This document shows, piece after piece, positions 19,188 through 29,900 of a DNA stretch of 64,000 nucleotides. Within the stretch, counting starts at the first letter, position 1, and each line of letters begins with the position of its first letter. A program made the translations under genes and the position numbers. The DNA lies in the NCBI RefSeq assembly GCF_026262505.1, contig NC_067207.1, forward strand, positions 19,994,082 through 20,058,081, written 5' to 3'. This stretch comes from Trichomonas vaginalis G3. Its lineage: Eukaryota; Parabasalia; Trichomonadida; Trichomonadidae. The notes below the pieces were generated by a model that saw nothing but the letters and a program-made list of their open reading frames with translations, had not been told where the DNA came from and ran no database searches.

Positions 19188-20129
19188 ATGATTTCAACAA
19201 TAGGTTCTACAACACTTCAAACAACAACTTCACCAAACTCTTTAGTTATGAATCCAACATCTATGTTAGTAGAGATGAAAAGCTTCATTCCTTCTTCATA
19301 TACTTTTGAGACAGAAATACAAAGAATTAAGCAAGAACTTTTAACAAGTAATTTAGACTGTAGTGCGAAAGATGAAACAAATGAACAGTATCTTTATGAC
19401 ATGCAGGATATTATTGACCATTTACCCAAATTGCCTGAAATCCAACAACAAAAGCTCACTATTCATGAATTCGATGAAATAGAAGTGAAACCAACTGACT
19501 CAGTAGAAATAAAGAAGTTCATACGTAAAGTAAATTATGAATTCCTTGGTTTTCATTGCAACCATAAAGTTATGGACAAAGATTGCGACATGGTATATAA
19601 GAACATCTCTGACATACATAAATCTGGGGAGTTTAAGACATACGACAACTTTGTTTCATTAGTTGCTGAATGTGTATGGCAGATAAGAGATAAAGATAAA
19701 AGATGTAAAATATGGAATGGACAAATAAAACCAACAACTTTTGAGTTAAAGAAAACCATTGACGCCTTAGTTGTTCTAGCAGGTCAAATTTCAATGTATA
19801 ACGCAAAAATGAATCCGCAATGTTCAAAATGTAAAGCAGCAATGAGGAAATATAACTACTCCGTCAAAGAGATAGAACGTATGAGAAACGACTATGCTGA
19901 CTTAAAGAAAGAAGTAGAGAAACCAGCAGAAGATAAAATGGACATGTTAGCATTTCTGAACAAAAACTATCCAACAGCTGACGATTTCCTATTATCTGAT
20001 GTCAAGAAGAAATATAAAGAAACCTTCGGCATAGTTAAAATTTTTGATATCCTTCGTGAAGAAATAGAAGCTACAAAACTGTTTAAAGTCATGAACCATC
20101 GCAACATATACCATGTAAAACGCTTGTAA
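19188..20129 (+). CDS. Unknown Polinton protein, 313 residues
   Basis: Starts MISTIGSTTLQTTTSPNSLVMNPTSMLVEMKSFIPSSY. The protein is mainly helical and charged. A four-Cys/His-like cluster lies around LGFHCNHKVMDKDC, and a CSKCKAAMRKYNYS segment sits before a coiled-coil-like stretch (IERMRNDYADLKKEVEK). The last 60 residues (LLSDVKKKYKETFGIVKIFDILREEIEATKLFKVMNHRNIYHVKRL) look like a winged-helix fold. It is flanked by 51-bp inverted repeats and so forms a gene cassette. It reads as one frame. A DNA-binding role is plausible but unproven. Confidence 0.65.
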   Translation: MISTIGSTTLQTTTSPNSLVMNPTSMLVEMKSFIPSSYTFETEIQRIKQELLTSNLDCSAKDETNEQYLYDMQDIIDHLPKLPEIQQQKLTIHEFDEIEVKPTDSVEIKKFIRKVNYEFLGFHCNHKVMDKDCDMVYKNISDIHKSGEFKTYDNFVSLVAECVWQIRDKDKRCKIWNGQIKPTTFELKKTIDALVVLAGQISMYNAKMNPQCSKCKAAMRKYNYSVKEIERMRNDYADLKKEVEKPAEDKMDMLAFLNKNYPTADDFLLSDVKKKYKETFGIVKIFDILREEIEATKLFKVMNHRNIYHVKRL

Positions 20130-20142
20130 ATAGTTTTCTTCG

Positions 20143-20193
20143 ATGTTAGAAAAGTGGTTAGAAAACGTGTTAGATCTAACATGCTAACATAAA
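20143..20193. repeat. 51-bp inverted repeat, right arm
   Basis: Reverse complement of 19035-19085 with one mismatch. It lies between the stop of the 313-residue gene and the promoter block of the next gene. Confidence 0.9.
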
Positions 20194-20213
20194 CATTATT
20201 TTTTCTAAAAAAA

Positions 20214-20233
20214 TTTTTATCTTGTATGTAAAG
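20214..20233 (+). promoter_or_regulatory. Putative Polinton promoter block
   Basis: Exact copy of 19166-19185, seven bases before the ATG at 20240. Confidence 0.6.
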
Positions 20234-20239
20234 ACAGTA

Positions 20240-20480
20240 ATGTCAAACATTGAGTTTGAAACAGTTAGAAAGATAGACAATGACACCAAAGTGGTTAGAA
20301 TAGGTGATTTAAACGTAAGATACTCAAAGAAATACAACAAATATTCTTTGTCAGACATTATAACACCATCTGGAAAGAAAACAAACGACTGGGTTAGAAA
20401 TGCTTCAACTCAGAAAATTTTGACAAGAAATCCTGAGCTTATGATATCAGTAGCATTTCATGGAACAAGAGCATATCTTA
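20240..20480 (+). pseudogene. KilA-N/T5orf172 gene, 5' part
   Basis: Codes MSNIEFETVRKIDNDTKVVRIGDLNVRYSKKYNKYSLSDII then SGKKTNDWVRNASTQKIL, the W-containing core of a KilA-N DNA-binding domain as found in large DNA viruses and phages. It is interrupted at 20481 by a TA-flanked transposon; the remainder is at 24392-24765. Confidence 0.65.
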
Positions 20481-20713
20481 GGCAAAATCGCAACCGAATT
20501 TTTAAATCTCGATCGCAAAGAAAAATTTCGATTTTTTATAAAATCGCGAACTTCTGAAAAATTGCGAACAGAAAAAAATCGCGATTGTTTTTGAAATCGC
20601 GTTTTATTAGAAGTACGCGATTTTATAAAAAATCGAAATTAGATTAAAATATAGCGTCTAAAACCAAATTGCGAACAAGTTATGTATTGATTAAGAAAAA
20701 TATATTTAAGATG

Positions 20714-20896
20714 AAGAATTGCTTGCTATGATGTACTGATTCATGATCAGTACATCATAGCAAGCAATTCTTTACATGAAGTTCGAAAACTTGGGTGCAA
20801 TCAGATCTGATTGCACCCAAGTTTTCGAACTTTGTATAGGGAATTAAAGGGTGAGAGATATATAGTCTATCTATATATCTCTCACCCTTTAATTCC
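20714..20896. repeat. Three consecutive palindromes
   Basis: Palindrome 1 is 20714-20772 (27-bp arms, 5-base loop). Palindrome 2 is 20779-20832 (54 bp, perfect, no loop, centred on AGATCT). Palindrome 3 is 20840-20896 (26-bp arms, 5-base loop). The three share no sequence with each other and are separated by only about 6-8 bases. Arms match without a mismatch. Confidence 0.95.
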
Positions 20897-21490
20897 ACCT
20901 CTGTAAGCGATAAAATTTTATCAAATATTTTATACTACGAGAAATTATGGCTTTGTTTCAGAGACGTATTGAATTTACCGATTGTGTTAAAATGAGATCG
21001 CTTAATCTTTAAATTTATTAAGTTAATCAAATTTTTGATTAAACGCAACGCTGTTTTGTGAAATCAAAACGATAAATATTCAATGCAAACGCACCTGAGC
21101 TATGTTCCTTTATTGCAGCCATTAAACATTTGTCTGGCTCACAATTTGAGAGCACTTCACCTAAATAATGCTATAATGAAAATTGAATTAATAAAAATCG
21201 TTTCTTCAAATAAACTTCACAAATATATTATCATTATGTGAATTTTTACTTATAAAATTAAATACATATTTAGTTTCTAGTATTTTTTTTCTATTGTCAT
21301 TCAAAATATAGCTACAAAACGAAGAACCATAATTTTGATAAACACTAAATGATAATATGATTTATAATATAAATAAAATATTTTCAAGTCCAATAAATCA
21401 AAATTGATATTTTTAAAAAAACTAATTAAGAATTCAGTGATAATTTTATCAAATATTACAAGACAATATGATTTATAAGCAGAATAAAAT

Positions 21491-23246
21491 GGGGAGAAGC
21501 TTCCTAAACTTTTTAATCCCATAAATATGGTCATTATCTGGAATAAAGAGTTAAGCGTCATATGTCACTTTTTGTACTAAGGAAACATCGACTTTATGCG
21601 TTATGACTTTTCGATGAGGAAACAAGTGTTCACGTATTATAAACTTCCTTATTCCAATAAACCGACCCTAAACATAATTAATTCTAAGCATGATAATGGT
21701 CTCTTTTCTATGATAACCAAATCAATTTGGTTATCATAGTAAAGCACCAAAAACTGGAATAGGAATCGGCAATATGGAATCATGAAGCAACTCGGATAAA
21801 ATAAATATGGAACATTCATACATCCATTCCCTATTTTTAACCATATTATATTTTCAAACAAAATTCTCGTACTATTTTCAATAAAATTTGCATAACCTTG
21901 TTATTACTCTTAGGCGAAAGATGATTTTAATGTTAATTTTATAGAAGAACTTTTAATGCATAATAAAATAACCATTTCCTATAAATTTAGACTTAAAACG
22001 GTGACAATAAACAAGCTTTAGTCTAGAAATTAATTTTCTACTACTATAAATGCATCTTTATCTTTAATTAGAAAAAAATTTATCAATTTTATTATCCAGA
22101 TGAAAAAAGAAGTGACATATGATATTTTATCTAATTTAAAATCTTTTATTGATTGTTTTTAAAAACTTTGCATTTTGTATGAGTATTTCATGTTTAAATC
22201 AGTATAAATACGCAAAATACTTATGAAATTCCAGCTGTTATTCAGTATTATTCATTTTTCAGCAATCATTAACTGTGGAAGAGTATGGCAAACGTTCGAT
22301 AATGATCATGTATACTCAGATCATCAAGAATGAATTAAAGTCAATGCAGGGAAATGGATAATCCGATTAAAAACCCCAAAAAGGAAAAAGATATTATATG
22401 AACGTCTCACAAATGGTTAGTACTAAGCTCTTTCCTGATGATTGAATATTCTTTCATATTTTTGTATATTGTAAGGGATTTTCTCCCCAAATATATAATA
22501 CCTTCCTTATAAACGATCTACTTTCTTTGAATACAAGTATATTTTACATTTTAGGAAAAAAATTTATTTTTTCAAATTTATCTTATAACAATAGAGATTT
22601 ATATATGTGTGTGTCAATATAGGCTTTAGTGGTATAAAATTGGGTAGATTTTGTTTTATTTTGAGTAAAAAATTCAAAAAATACTACCTCATTTTGCGTG
22701 CAAAGGAATAGTCAGAGCTATTTAATAACATTTTACGAATGAACTATGGAATTACTATAACTTTTGAAGAAATTTCAAAGTTAATAGAAGATTGTATTTT
22801 AGAAATCAGCTAAAAGAATGATGTGCACATCAAGCGTTAAAGTATCCTAATCAGAATATAGTAATATACAATGATTAGCAAAGCAGATTTGAATCGGCAA
22901 GAAGAGTTGCTTAAAAAATCAGTTGAGTCTTCTCTAGTTTCCACACTCCTATTCCTGTTTAAAAGGCTATTCCTATTTCCAGTTTTTGGTGCTTTACTAT
23001 GATAACCAAATTGATTTGGTTATCATAGAAAAGAGACCATTATCATGCTTAGAATTAATTATGTTTAGGGTCGGTTTTATTGGAATAAGGAAGTTTATAA
23101 TACGTGAACACTTGTTTCCTCATCGAAAAGTCATAACGCATAAAGTCGATGTTTCCTTAGTACAAAAAGTGACATATGACGCTTAACTCTTTATTCCAGA
23201 TAATGACCATATTTATGGGATTAAAAAGTTTAGGAAGCTTCTCCCC
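21491..23246. mobile_element. Non-autonomous element with about 277-bp inverted repeats
   Basis: Left arm 21491-21766 and right arm about 22969-23246 are near-exact reverse complements starting GGGGAGAAGCTTCCTAAAC. Each arm holds its own small palindrome (CTATGATAACCAAAT and complement, for example 21708-21739) and the core AAAAAGTGACA. The interior has no convincing gene. The long arms resemble MULE- or foldback-type elements; no clean target duplication is visible. Confidence 0.8.
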
Positions 23247-23388
23247 AATATTTATTATTAAATTTGAAAAAAACACTTTTTTTTAAAAAAAAATTCGGGC
23301 TATTTATCTTATATATATATTATACAATGATTTGACATATATAGTATAATAGAAATATCATAAAAACTAACATCCATTCGAATAAATA

Positions 23389-24052
23389 AACAGAAATTCA
23401 TCAAAAGTGACACTCTCAATTTTTTGACATTTGTAAATTCTAAATTGAATGAGAAAAATGAAATAATACTAAGCATAATACAATATTCTAGATTTAATTA
23501 TAATTAGGAAAAAGTTAGTTTTGAGAGTACTTTTCATAGGCATATAGAATGAAATCTTCTGAAAAATAATATCACATAACTCATATTATTTTCTAATATA
23601 TAACTATTTTATATAAAAATCAAAATTCAATGATCTTAAAAGCGAAGAGAAACCTCAAAATTTACGAATATAATGAGTGGGAATATAATGCTTATCTATC
23701 ATAAAACCATATGAAATATCAATTTTTGCTTTACGCCTAATTTTTGACGACAATTAGCAAAAAATGTTAAATGTTAACACTCAGTCCATTTGAATATGAA
23801 AAATAAAATTGACTTTGATTAAATGTTTTTATTTATCATGCAATTCTTCTTGCGACCAAAGATTTGAATAAAAGTTCAAAAAATAAGATAGCTTAAAAAA
23901 TAATATACGGTAGTGTTTACTAATAGATGAATAGTATATAAATTCTATTAAAATGGATTTGATCCAAAAAAATATATAAAATTTGATCATAAATAAAATC
24001 GTTTTAAATTACTTCTTCATTTAAATTATAACAATTATTTTTGGTTTTAATG
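23389..24052. mobile_element. Partial copy of the 37.9-kb foldback family
   Basis: Starts AACAGAAATTCATCAAAAGTGACA after a TA. It matches 37918-38577 almost base for base and then diverges. It carries only one arm of the palindrome and no right terminus. Confidence 0.88.
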
Positions 24053-24391
24053 TATTATAGTCCATACAATACTATTGTAATCTCTTTTCTCGAATTTAAT
24101 TTTTCAATTAGCAATTCGAGAAAAAAAATATTACTTAAAGGACGACTTATCACTCCGAAAAAGACCAAAATTAAGGACGTGATTTTTTTGAAAGTTCGCG
24201 ATTTTTCAAAAAGTCGCAATTTTTTCCCGAATCGCGATTTTTTTAAAAAATCGAAATTTATCGTTCAAATCGCGATTTATTAATAAATCGCGAAAAAATT
24301 CTGTTCGCGATTTTTAAAAAATCGCGATTTAAGCTAAAAATCACAATTTATCATCAAAATCTAGATTTAAAAATTCGGTTGCGATTTTGCC

Positions 24392-24765
24392 TAAGAGGCA
24401 AAAGTCTTATACCAATAGTTTTGTTATGGTTAGACCCAGTTGTTGGATATAACTTCATAACTTATGGTTCATTCGATACGGAACGTTGCAGTGAAGGCTT
24501 ACTTTACATCGTTCAGAAACCGAAGGACTTCAATACAAAGAGATATAAGATAGGAAGAACATATAATATAACTCAAAGATATGACAGTACAGTCAATAGA
24601 GTCAAGGTTGTGTTCGTTAATGATATGAGAGCTGCAGAAACAGAACTACTTGAAAAGTTTGAGAAAATGTATGGTGCTCCCATGAAAGGTAAAGAAACGT
24701 TTGAAGTAGATGAGATAGATAAAGCTATAAAATTATTTGACGAAGTTGCTGAAAAATACATGTAA
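24392..24765 (+). pseudogene. KilA-N/T5orf172 gene, 3' part
   Basis: Codes SEGLLYIVQKPKDFNTKRYKIGRTYNITQRYDSTVN...AETELLEKFEKMYGAPMKGKETFEVDEIDKAIKLFDEVAEKYM. This is the GIY-YIG-related T5orf172 domain (YIVQ...KIGRT..ITQRY) often fused to KilA-N in large DNA viruses. It is separated from its 5' part by the 20481-24391 insertion. In viruses such proteins are thought to act on DNA, possibly as regulators or nucleases; the role in Polintons is unknown. Confidence 0.72.
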
Positions 24766-24825
24766 AGCGTTTATTTTTGGTCTTTTGTGAAAGTCAGAAA
24801 TAACGCTAATTTTATTTTTATTTAT

Positions 24826-24846
24826 TTTTTTATTTTGTATGTAAAG
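24826..24846 (+). promoter_or_regulatory. Putative Polinton promoter block
   Basis: TTTTTTATTTTGTATGTAAAG ends six bases before the ATG at 24853, with the same ACAGTA spacer as at 20240. Confidence 0.55.
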
Positions 24847-24852
24847 ACAGTA

Positions 24853-25585
24853 ATGACAACATCAGAGAACACAACAACAGTTATAGTCCATGAAGCTATA
24901 AATGAAGAATACGAATACATACAGTATAACAAACAGTTACGTCTCATTCGTTCAGTCAAAGATGACATGTACCAAATGCAAAGTATAATGAATGCTCTTC
25001 GTTCTACAAAGCAAGCATATCATTGGTTTGAAAACCAACAGACAAAGAACTTTTAGAAGAATTTCCTCATATGATTGCTTCCTCGGAAAACCGAGAGAAG
25101 AGATTCCGTACGAAAATCGCAAAGAATTTGGCACCTGATTTGAAAGGTTATTATGTTCATAGACTTTTAGTAAACGCTGTAGCAATGTGGGCTTCACCTC
25201 GTTATGCTTGTTATATTTTCATGATGTTAGATGAACTATATAAAGCAGAACGTGGAGAGATGGAAAGAAGAAACTTCAAGCAAAAGATGAAGTCATTGAA
25301 TCCAAAGACAAAAGCATACAGAAAAGAATACCACGTTCAGTACCAAAAGGAAAGGAAAAAAGCTATAAGTATATGATTTACGCTGAAGAGATGGAGAAAG
25401 AAGAAGATAGAGATATGGTTATGTTGCATTTAGTGAGAAGAAACAACAAGAGCTTTTATGACCTCGCTAAAATATATAAATCTGACAGAAACTGGTTCTA
25501 TCGTGAAAACTTACCGATTTCAATGACACCGAATGAGCAAATAAAGGAAATTGTCAAAAGTACTCTTCCTCAAAACACACTATGA
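24853..25585 (+). pseudogene. Second KilA-N-type gene region
   Basis: Begins MTTSENTTTVIVHEAINEEYEYIQYNKQLRLIR. The region around 25071-25376 codes LVNAVAMWASPRYACYIFMMLDELYKAERGEMERRN, the classic KilA-N signature in which an Ala-rich helix leads to W(A/I)SP.(Y/F). A charged helical segment follows. With the upstream KilA-N/T5orf172 gene it forms a tandem pair sharing the same promoter block. The region is not one open frame. Confidence 0.65.
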
Positions 25586-25738
25586 TATTAAAGGTTGTAG
25601 AATTCTTACCTTCAAAGAAGACTTACCATTACTGAAGGAAAAAAATAACAAGAATATTTCGATAACTTCAAAGAGAAGAATAAAAAAATCTAAGCTAATT
25701 TTATTTTTTATATAAAATTTTATCTCATATGAAAGAAC

Positions 25739-25954
25739 ATGAATTTAGAATATTCGGAACTCATGACAGAAGAAGAGAACGAACAACATGTAAAAGATTA
25801 TGCAAAATTTCTGAAGGTATATAAAGCATTTAAACAATATCTAAATGCTTCTAAAGATTATGCAAAATTTCTGAAGGTATATAAAGCTTATGAAAAAGCG
25901 TATGAAAAGTTTATACATTGGGGAATTGTTGTAAAATATCGATATGAAGACTAA
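25739..25954 (+). CDS. Small acidic helical protein with internal duplication, 71 residues
   Basis: MNLEYSELMTEEENEQHVKDYAKFLKVYKAFKQYLNASKDYAKFLKVYKAYEK...; the unit KDYAKFLKVYKA occurs twice. At DNA level a stretch of about 35 bases repeats exactly with a 60-base period, which points to a recent duplication. No family recognised. It overlaps the tail of the convergent gene by about 40 bases. Confidence 0.5.
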   Translation: MNLEYSELMTEEENEQHVKDYAKFLKVYKAFKQYLNASKDYAKFLKVYKAYEKAYEKFIHWGIVVKYRYED

Positions 25955-26444
25955 CCAAAAATATATTTTTGTTCAAAAACGTCAGGGTCAATTTCTTCAA
26001 CCATTTCACTTCCTTCGTCAATGTCAATGAAGCTTCTTCAACCTTTGGTAAGAATTTCTGTATAACATCTTTGTTCGTTATTGTCTTCAGAGATGAAGGA
26101 TAATATTTCACATTTGTTTCACCCTTCTTATATTCTTTCTGTTCGGAAAGATTCATAGCAATACTGAAGAAGTCAATGTTAGAGTTCTTTATGACAGTAT
26201 AATGAGTATCTTTGACATTCACGAAGAAACCCTTTTGTTTCAAAACTACTGCTAACTCTTGTGAAGTATAACGTTTGCGGTCAATGACAATAGCTAATGG
26301 TCTGACATACTGACCAAACTTAGATTCTTTCACAAACTTCTTGTTAAAGATAACATTAACGTTTGAAGCACCATTGAACTCATTCTTGATGGCAGTAGCG
26401 AGAGCATTGTATGAAAAGAACTTGCAATCTTGCATGTGTTTCAT
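25911..26444 (-). CDS. Unknown Polinton protein, 177 residues
   Basis: MKHMQDCKFFSYNALATAIKNEFNGASNVNVIFNKKFVKESKFGQYVRPLAIVIDRKRYTSQELAVVLKQKGFFV.... It is a mixed alpha/beta sequence without membrane segments. The last 35 residues are hydrophobic and unlike the rest, so the natural end may be earlier. It is divergent from the gene at 26535. No family recognised. Confidence 0.5.
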   Translation of the reverse strand: MKHMQDCKFFSYNALATAIKNEFNGASNVNVIFNKKFVKESKFGQYVRPLAIVIDRKRYTSQELAVVLKQKGFFVNVKDTHYTVIKNSNIDFFSIAMNLSEQKEYKKGETNVKYYPSSLKTITNKDVIQKFLPKVEEASLTLTKEVKWLKKLTLTFLNKNIFLVSLHIDILQQFPNV

Positions 26445-26534
26445 TAAAATAAAAATATTAAATTATTTTGAAAAATAACTTAAAAAAATCTAATCTAATT
26501 TTTTCAAAAAATATTTTTTTATTTCCTACTAAAG

Positions 26535-26921
26535 ATGTATCGGAAGTTGTCTAAGTTAGAACACTCGGAAATAAAACAACTTCTTACAGAAGCTAACATA
26601 GATGTTGCAAAACATTACGCGACAAACAAAAAAGCACTCGCTGACATCCTCAATGACTATAATGGTGCAATAAGTTATGATAGAATTCATGAGTTCATAA
26701 AGCCGCAACGCGGCGAGGACGAAGTCCATGCAAGAACTTTTCCTTTAAATGACGTTGCTATTGACTTATATCATAGACGTTCAGTACCTCATGAAGTAAG
26801 AAGAGAAATGTTTGACATAACAAATGCAAACGTTGGTGAAACAAGAAGAAGAGACGACACACTGAAACAACAGAGAAGAGAGATGTTTAAAAGTGGCTAT
26901 AGAACAAGTTCGCAAAGCTAA
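26535..26921 (+). CDS. Unknown frame before DNA polymerase, 128 residues
   Basis: MYRKLSKLEHSEIKQLLTEANIDVAKHYATNKKALADILNDYNGAISYDRIHEFIKPQRGEDEVHARTFPLND.... It is helical and basic; residues near KPQRGEDEVHA are encoded by a double-hairpin module. It overlaps the next frame by 29 bases. It could be a separate small protein or the leading part of the polymerase gene; the sequence alone does not decide. Confidence 0.5.
   Translation: MYRKLSKLEHSEIKQLLTEANIDVAKHYATNKKALADILNDYNGAISYDRIHEFIKPQRGEDEVHARTFPLNDVAIDLYHRRSVPHEVRREMFDITNANVGETRRRDDTLKQQRREMFKSGYRTSSQS
26702..26727 (+). repeat. Double-hairpin module (in-frame)
   Basis: Hairpin 1 GCCGCAACGCGGC (26702-26714), GA, hairpin 2 GGACGAAGTCC (26717-26727). 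Both stems are perfect; stem 2 differs from the common GGGC/GCCC by a compensated pair. Confidence 0.85.
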
Positions 26922-29900
26922 CGATGTCATTCGTTCCATTGACGACAAACCAAAAGAAGGTGAGAGATGGTTAAAGAAAGATGAAGAGAATAGGAAGAGA
27001 AATGTGAAGTCAGGCAATAGACTCATTGACTTTAACATCGAAGCTTTAGATGAACCAAACAGAGAATATTTACACAAACATTTCGGTAAGGTTTTCATGA
27101 GACTCTTAGAGAAGATTAAAATAAACTCACAACAGAGATGGATGGTATGTTATAAACTTGGTGGAAAGTATGAATGTTCTACGTTAAACCTCAATAATAT
27201 TGGAACATTACTACATCAGCTCTTGAAGGAGAACTTTATATCAGAGATAGAAGCAAATGCCGCAGGTATTGTTGAAATGCACTATGACTTCTTCTTGACA
27301 AACATAAAGAATCTTACTGAAATAAAGATGTATGATTTAACAGAATATGAAGGCTTAACGATGTCAGATGTAAAGAAAGGCAAACCAAAAAAGAGACCAT
27401 ATAGAGATGAAAGCACACTGACAAATGACCAGAAAGCCATTTTGGAAGCTCTTAAGCAAACAGGAAACCCAGCACTTATAGAAAGCTTTTGGAAAGATAA
27501 TGGTGAAAAGAAGTTTTATAAGAAGAGAAGCGGTCAGTTCTGGAAGTATCTTTGCACATTACCTATAAATCTTGAACGCTACCAAATCTTCAATGAACTG
27601 AACAAAAGAACTGCAACACTTATGACAGAAGACAATTGTTTCGTTTATGCTTGCATTCAGGCTGGAGTAAATGAAGAAACTATTGACCACATGAGAGAAG
27701 TCATTCGTGTTAGAGACTTTCCTCAAAGTAAAGTACAAGAAATTTCTGACGCAACAGGTATAGCATTTAATGTTTACCATTGGTTACTTCAATGACTCAA
27801 GATATAATGAAATAAAGATACATACCAAAAGAATGTGAAACTGTTCGAACTATTGACCTACTTCTTGTTGAAGACCACTACATGCTAAACGAAGACTTCC
27901 AATGACAACATACTTCGTCAGAAATTACAAAGAAATCTTGAAGGAGTGTGGTGGAATGAACATTGAGAAACAGATGAAAATATATACAAGAGAGAGAACA
28001 AATATGTAGTTCGTTATGATAGAACTACAACCGCTATGGGATGTTATGAAAACATTGTGGGAGTGCAAATATTTCGAACCTATTCTTATGGAGAACTTTT
28101 CACATATACGACTAACTTATATAAGAACCTTGCACCATTTAAAGATTTGACATATGCTCCAAAGTATTGTGTACAACTGAAGAAGAAAGCAGAGTCAAAA
28201 GAAGTAAATAAAATAAGTGCAAGTTCATTCCTGAGCACGTTTTCTTTGCTGACTTTGAGTGTAGTACCGATGGCTTTCATAAAGCTTTTAACATATGTTA
28301 TGACAGTGAAGATGGTTCAGTGAGTGAAAGCATATGGGTCAGAACTGTGCAACAGAATTTTTGGAGCGACTTCCTGACAAGAGTTTAATATATTTTCATA
28401 ACCTCAGTTATGACATAAACTTCATCTTAAGACACATGACAGAAGTGAAAGGAACTCCATCATTAAAGGTTCACGAACAATGCAAATAACTGGCTTATAT
28501 AAGGAAGGGCAATTATTATAAAAGACTCTTACAGTGTTATAAATAAGAAACTTAAACTATTTCCTGCTATGTTTAACTTACAAACAGGACCGAAAGAAGT
28601 ATTTCCATACAACTACTACAGCAGTGTTTTGTTAGCAAATGACAACAGAACTGGTGTCATTTCTGAAGCATGTAAGTTTATCCGGGATGCAGATACATTC
28701 ATGAAAAACATAGATTCCATCAAAGGTTGCAGAATAGATGAGAACCACTTCGACTTAGAAAAATATAGCACGTTTTACTGCAAACAAGATGTAAGAATTT
28801 TAAGAGAAGGTTTTGTAAAGTTCCGCAATGACTTATTGAAAGAGTTTGATTTAAACGTTTATGACTACGTTAGTATTTGTTCTATTGCTAACAAATTGTT
28901 TGAGAACAGAGTGTACTTCCCGAATGGAAATCTTTATGACCTCTCAAATAAACCAAGAGAATTTATTTCGAGATGCATTCAAGGTGGAAGATGTATGTTG
29001 TCAGATAACATTAAACAAAAGAGCAAAAAGAAACTCATTGCTGACTTCGACGCTGTTTCATTATATCCATCAGCTATAGCAAGACTTTATACTTTAGAAG
29101 GAATTCCAAAAGTATTGAAGGATGAGATGTTAAGCACAGAGTATCTCATGAGACATTTATTCGATGACGACCAAAAGGAACCATTGGTGAAAAGTTTATG
29201 TCTGGCTTCTTTGTTCTCATTAAGATAACAGAGATTGGAATACATAGACACTTTCCTTTAATAGTTTGTGACCCTGAACTAAATCCAGAACTTAACGTTC
29301 CAGAAGTTCAAACACTTGCTGTTTAATGTATGTTGACCATATAACATTACAAGACCTCATAAAATATCAAGGTGTCAAATGTGAAGTGTTTGCAAGGATA
29401 CTATTACGATGGAAACAGAGATATGAGGAATAAGAGATGAAGTAAAGAAGTTGTTTGAGTTAAGGTTAAAGTATAAGAAAGAAGAAAACCCATTACAAGA
29501 AATTATAAAACTCATTCTGAACAGCATTTATGGCAAAACCATTTATCTCCTATTGAGTCAAAAATAACCATAGTAGATGACAAAGATGCTATAAGATATG
29601 CTATAAGAAATTACAACCATATAGTGAAGTTCGAAGGTTTGGATGGTTCAGATAAAACTATTTTCAAGCTAACGAAAAGCATTTGCAGACACTTTAACTT
29701 TTGCCCACTTGGTGTAAATATTCTATCAATGTCAAAACGTATTATGAATGAAGTTTTTGCACGATTGAAGACTTAGGATTAAAAGCATTTTATCAGGATA
29801 CAGATTCGATGCACATTTACAATGAAGACATACCACGTTTAGCTCATGAATTTAAGAAGAGATATGGTAGAGAACTTATTGGTAAAACATTAGGTCAATT

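Larger units (their letters stand above)
20481..24391. mobile_element. 3.9-kb TA-flanked insertion, Tc1/mariner-type, mosaic
   Basis: Starts GGCAAAATCGCAACCGAATT and ends with its reverse complement (about 29-bp terminal inverted repeats). It is flanked by TA on both sides, the Tc1/mariner signature. Both subterminal zones (20500-20650 and 24185-24335) are packed with copies of TCGCGA(T/A)TTT, probably transposase-binding repeats. No transposase is visible. Inside are three tandem palindromes (20714-20896), a long-inverted-repeat element (21491-23246) and a partial foldback copy (23389-24052). The rest is AT-rich DNA without genes. Confidence 0.85.
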
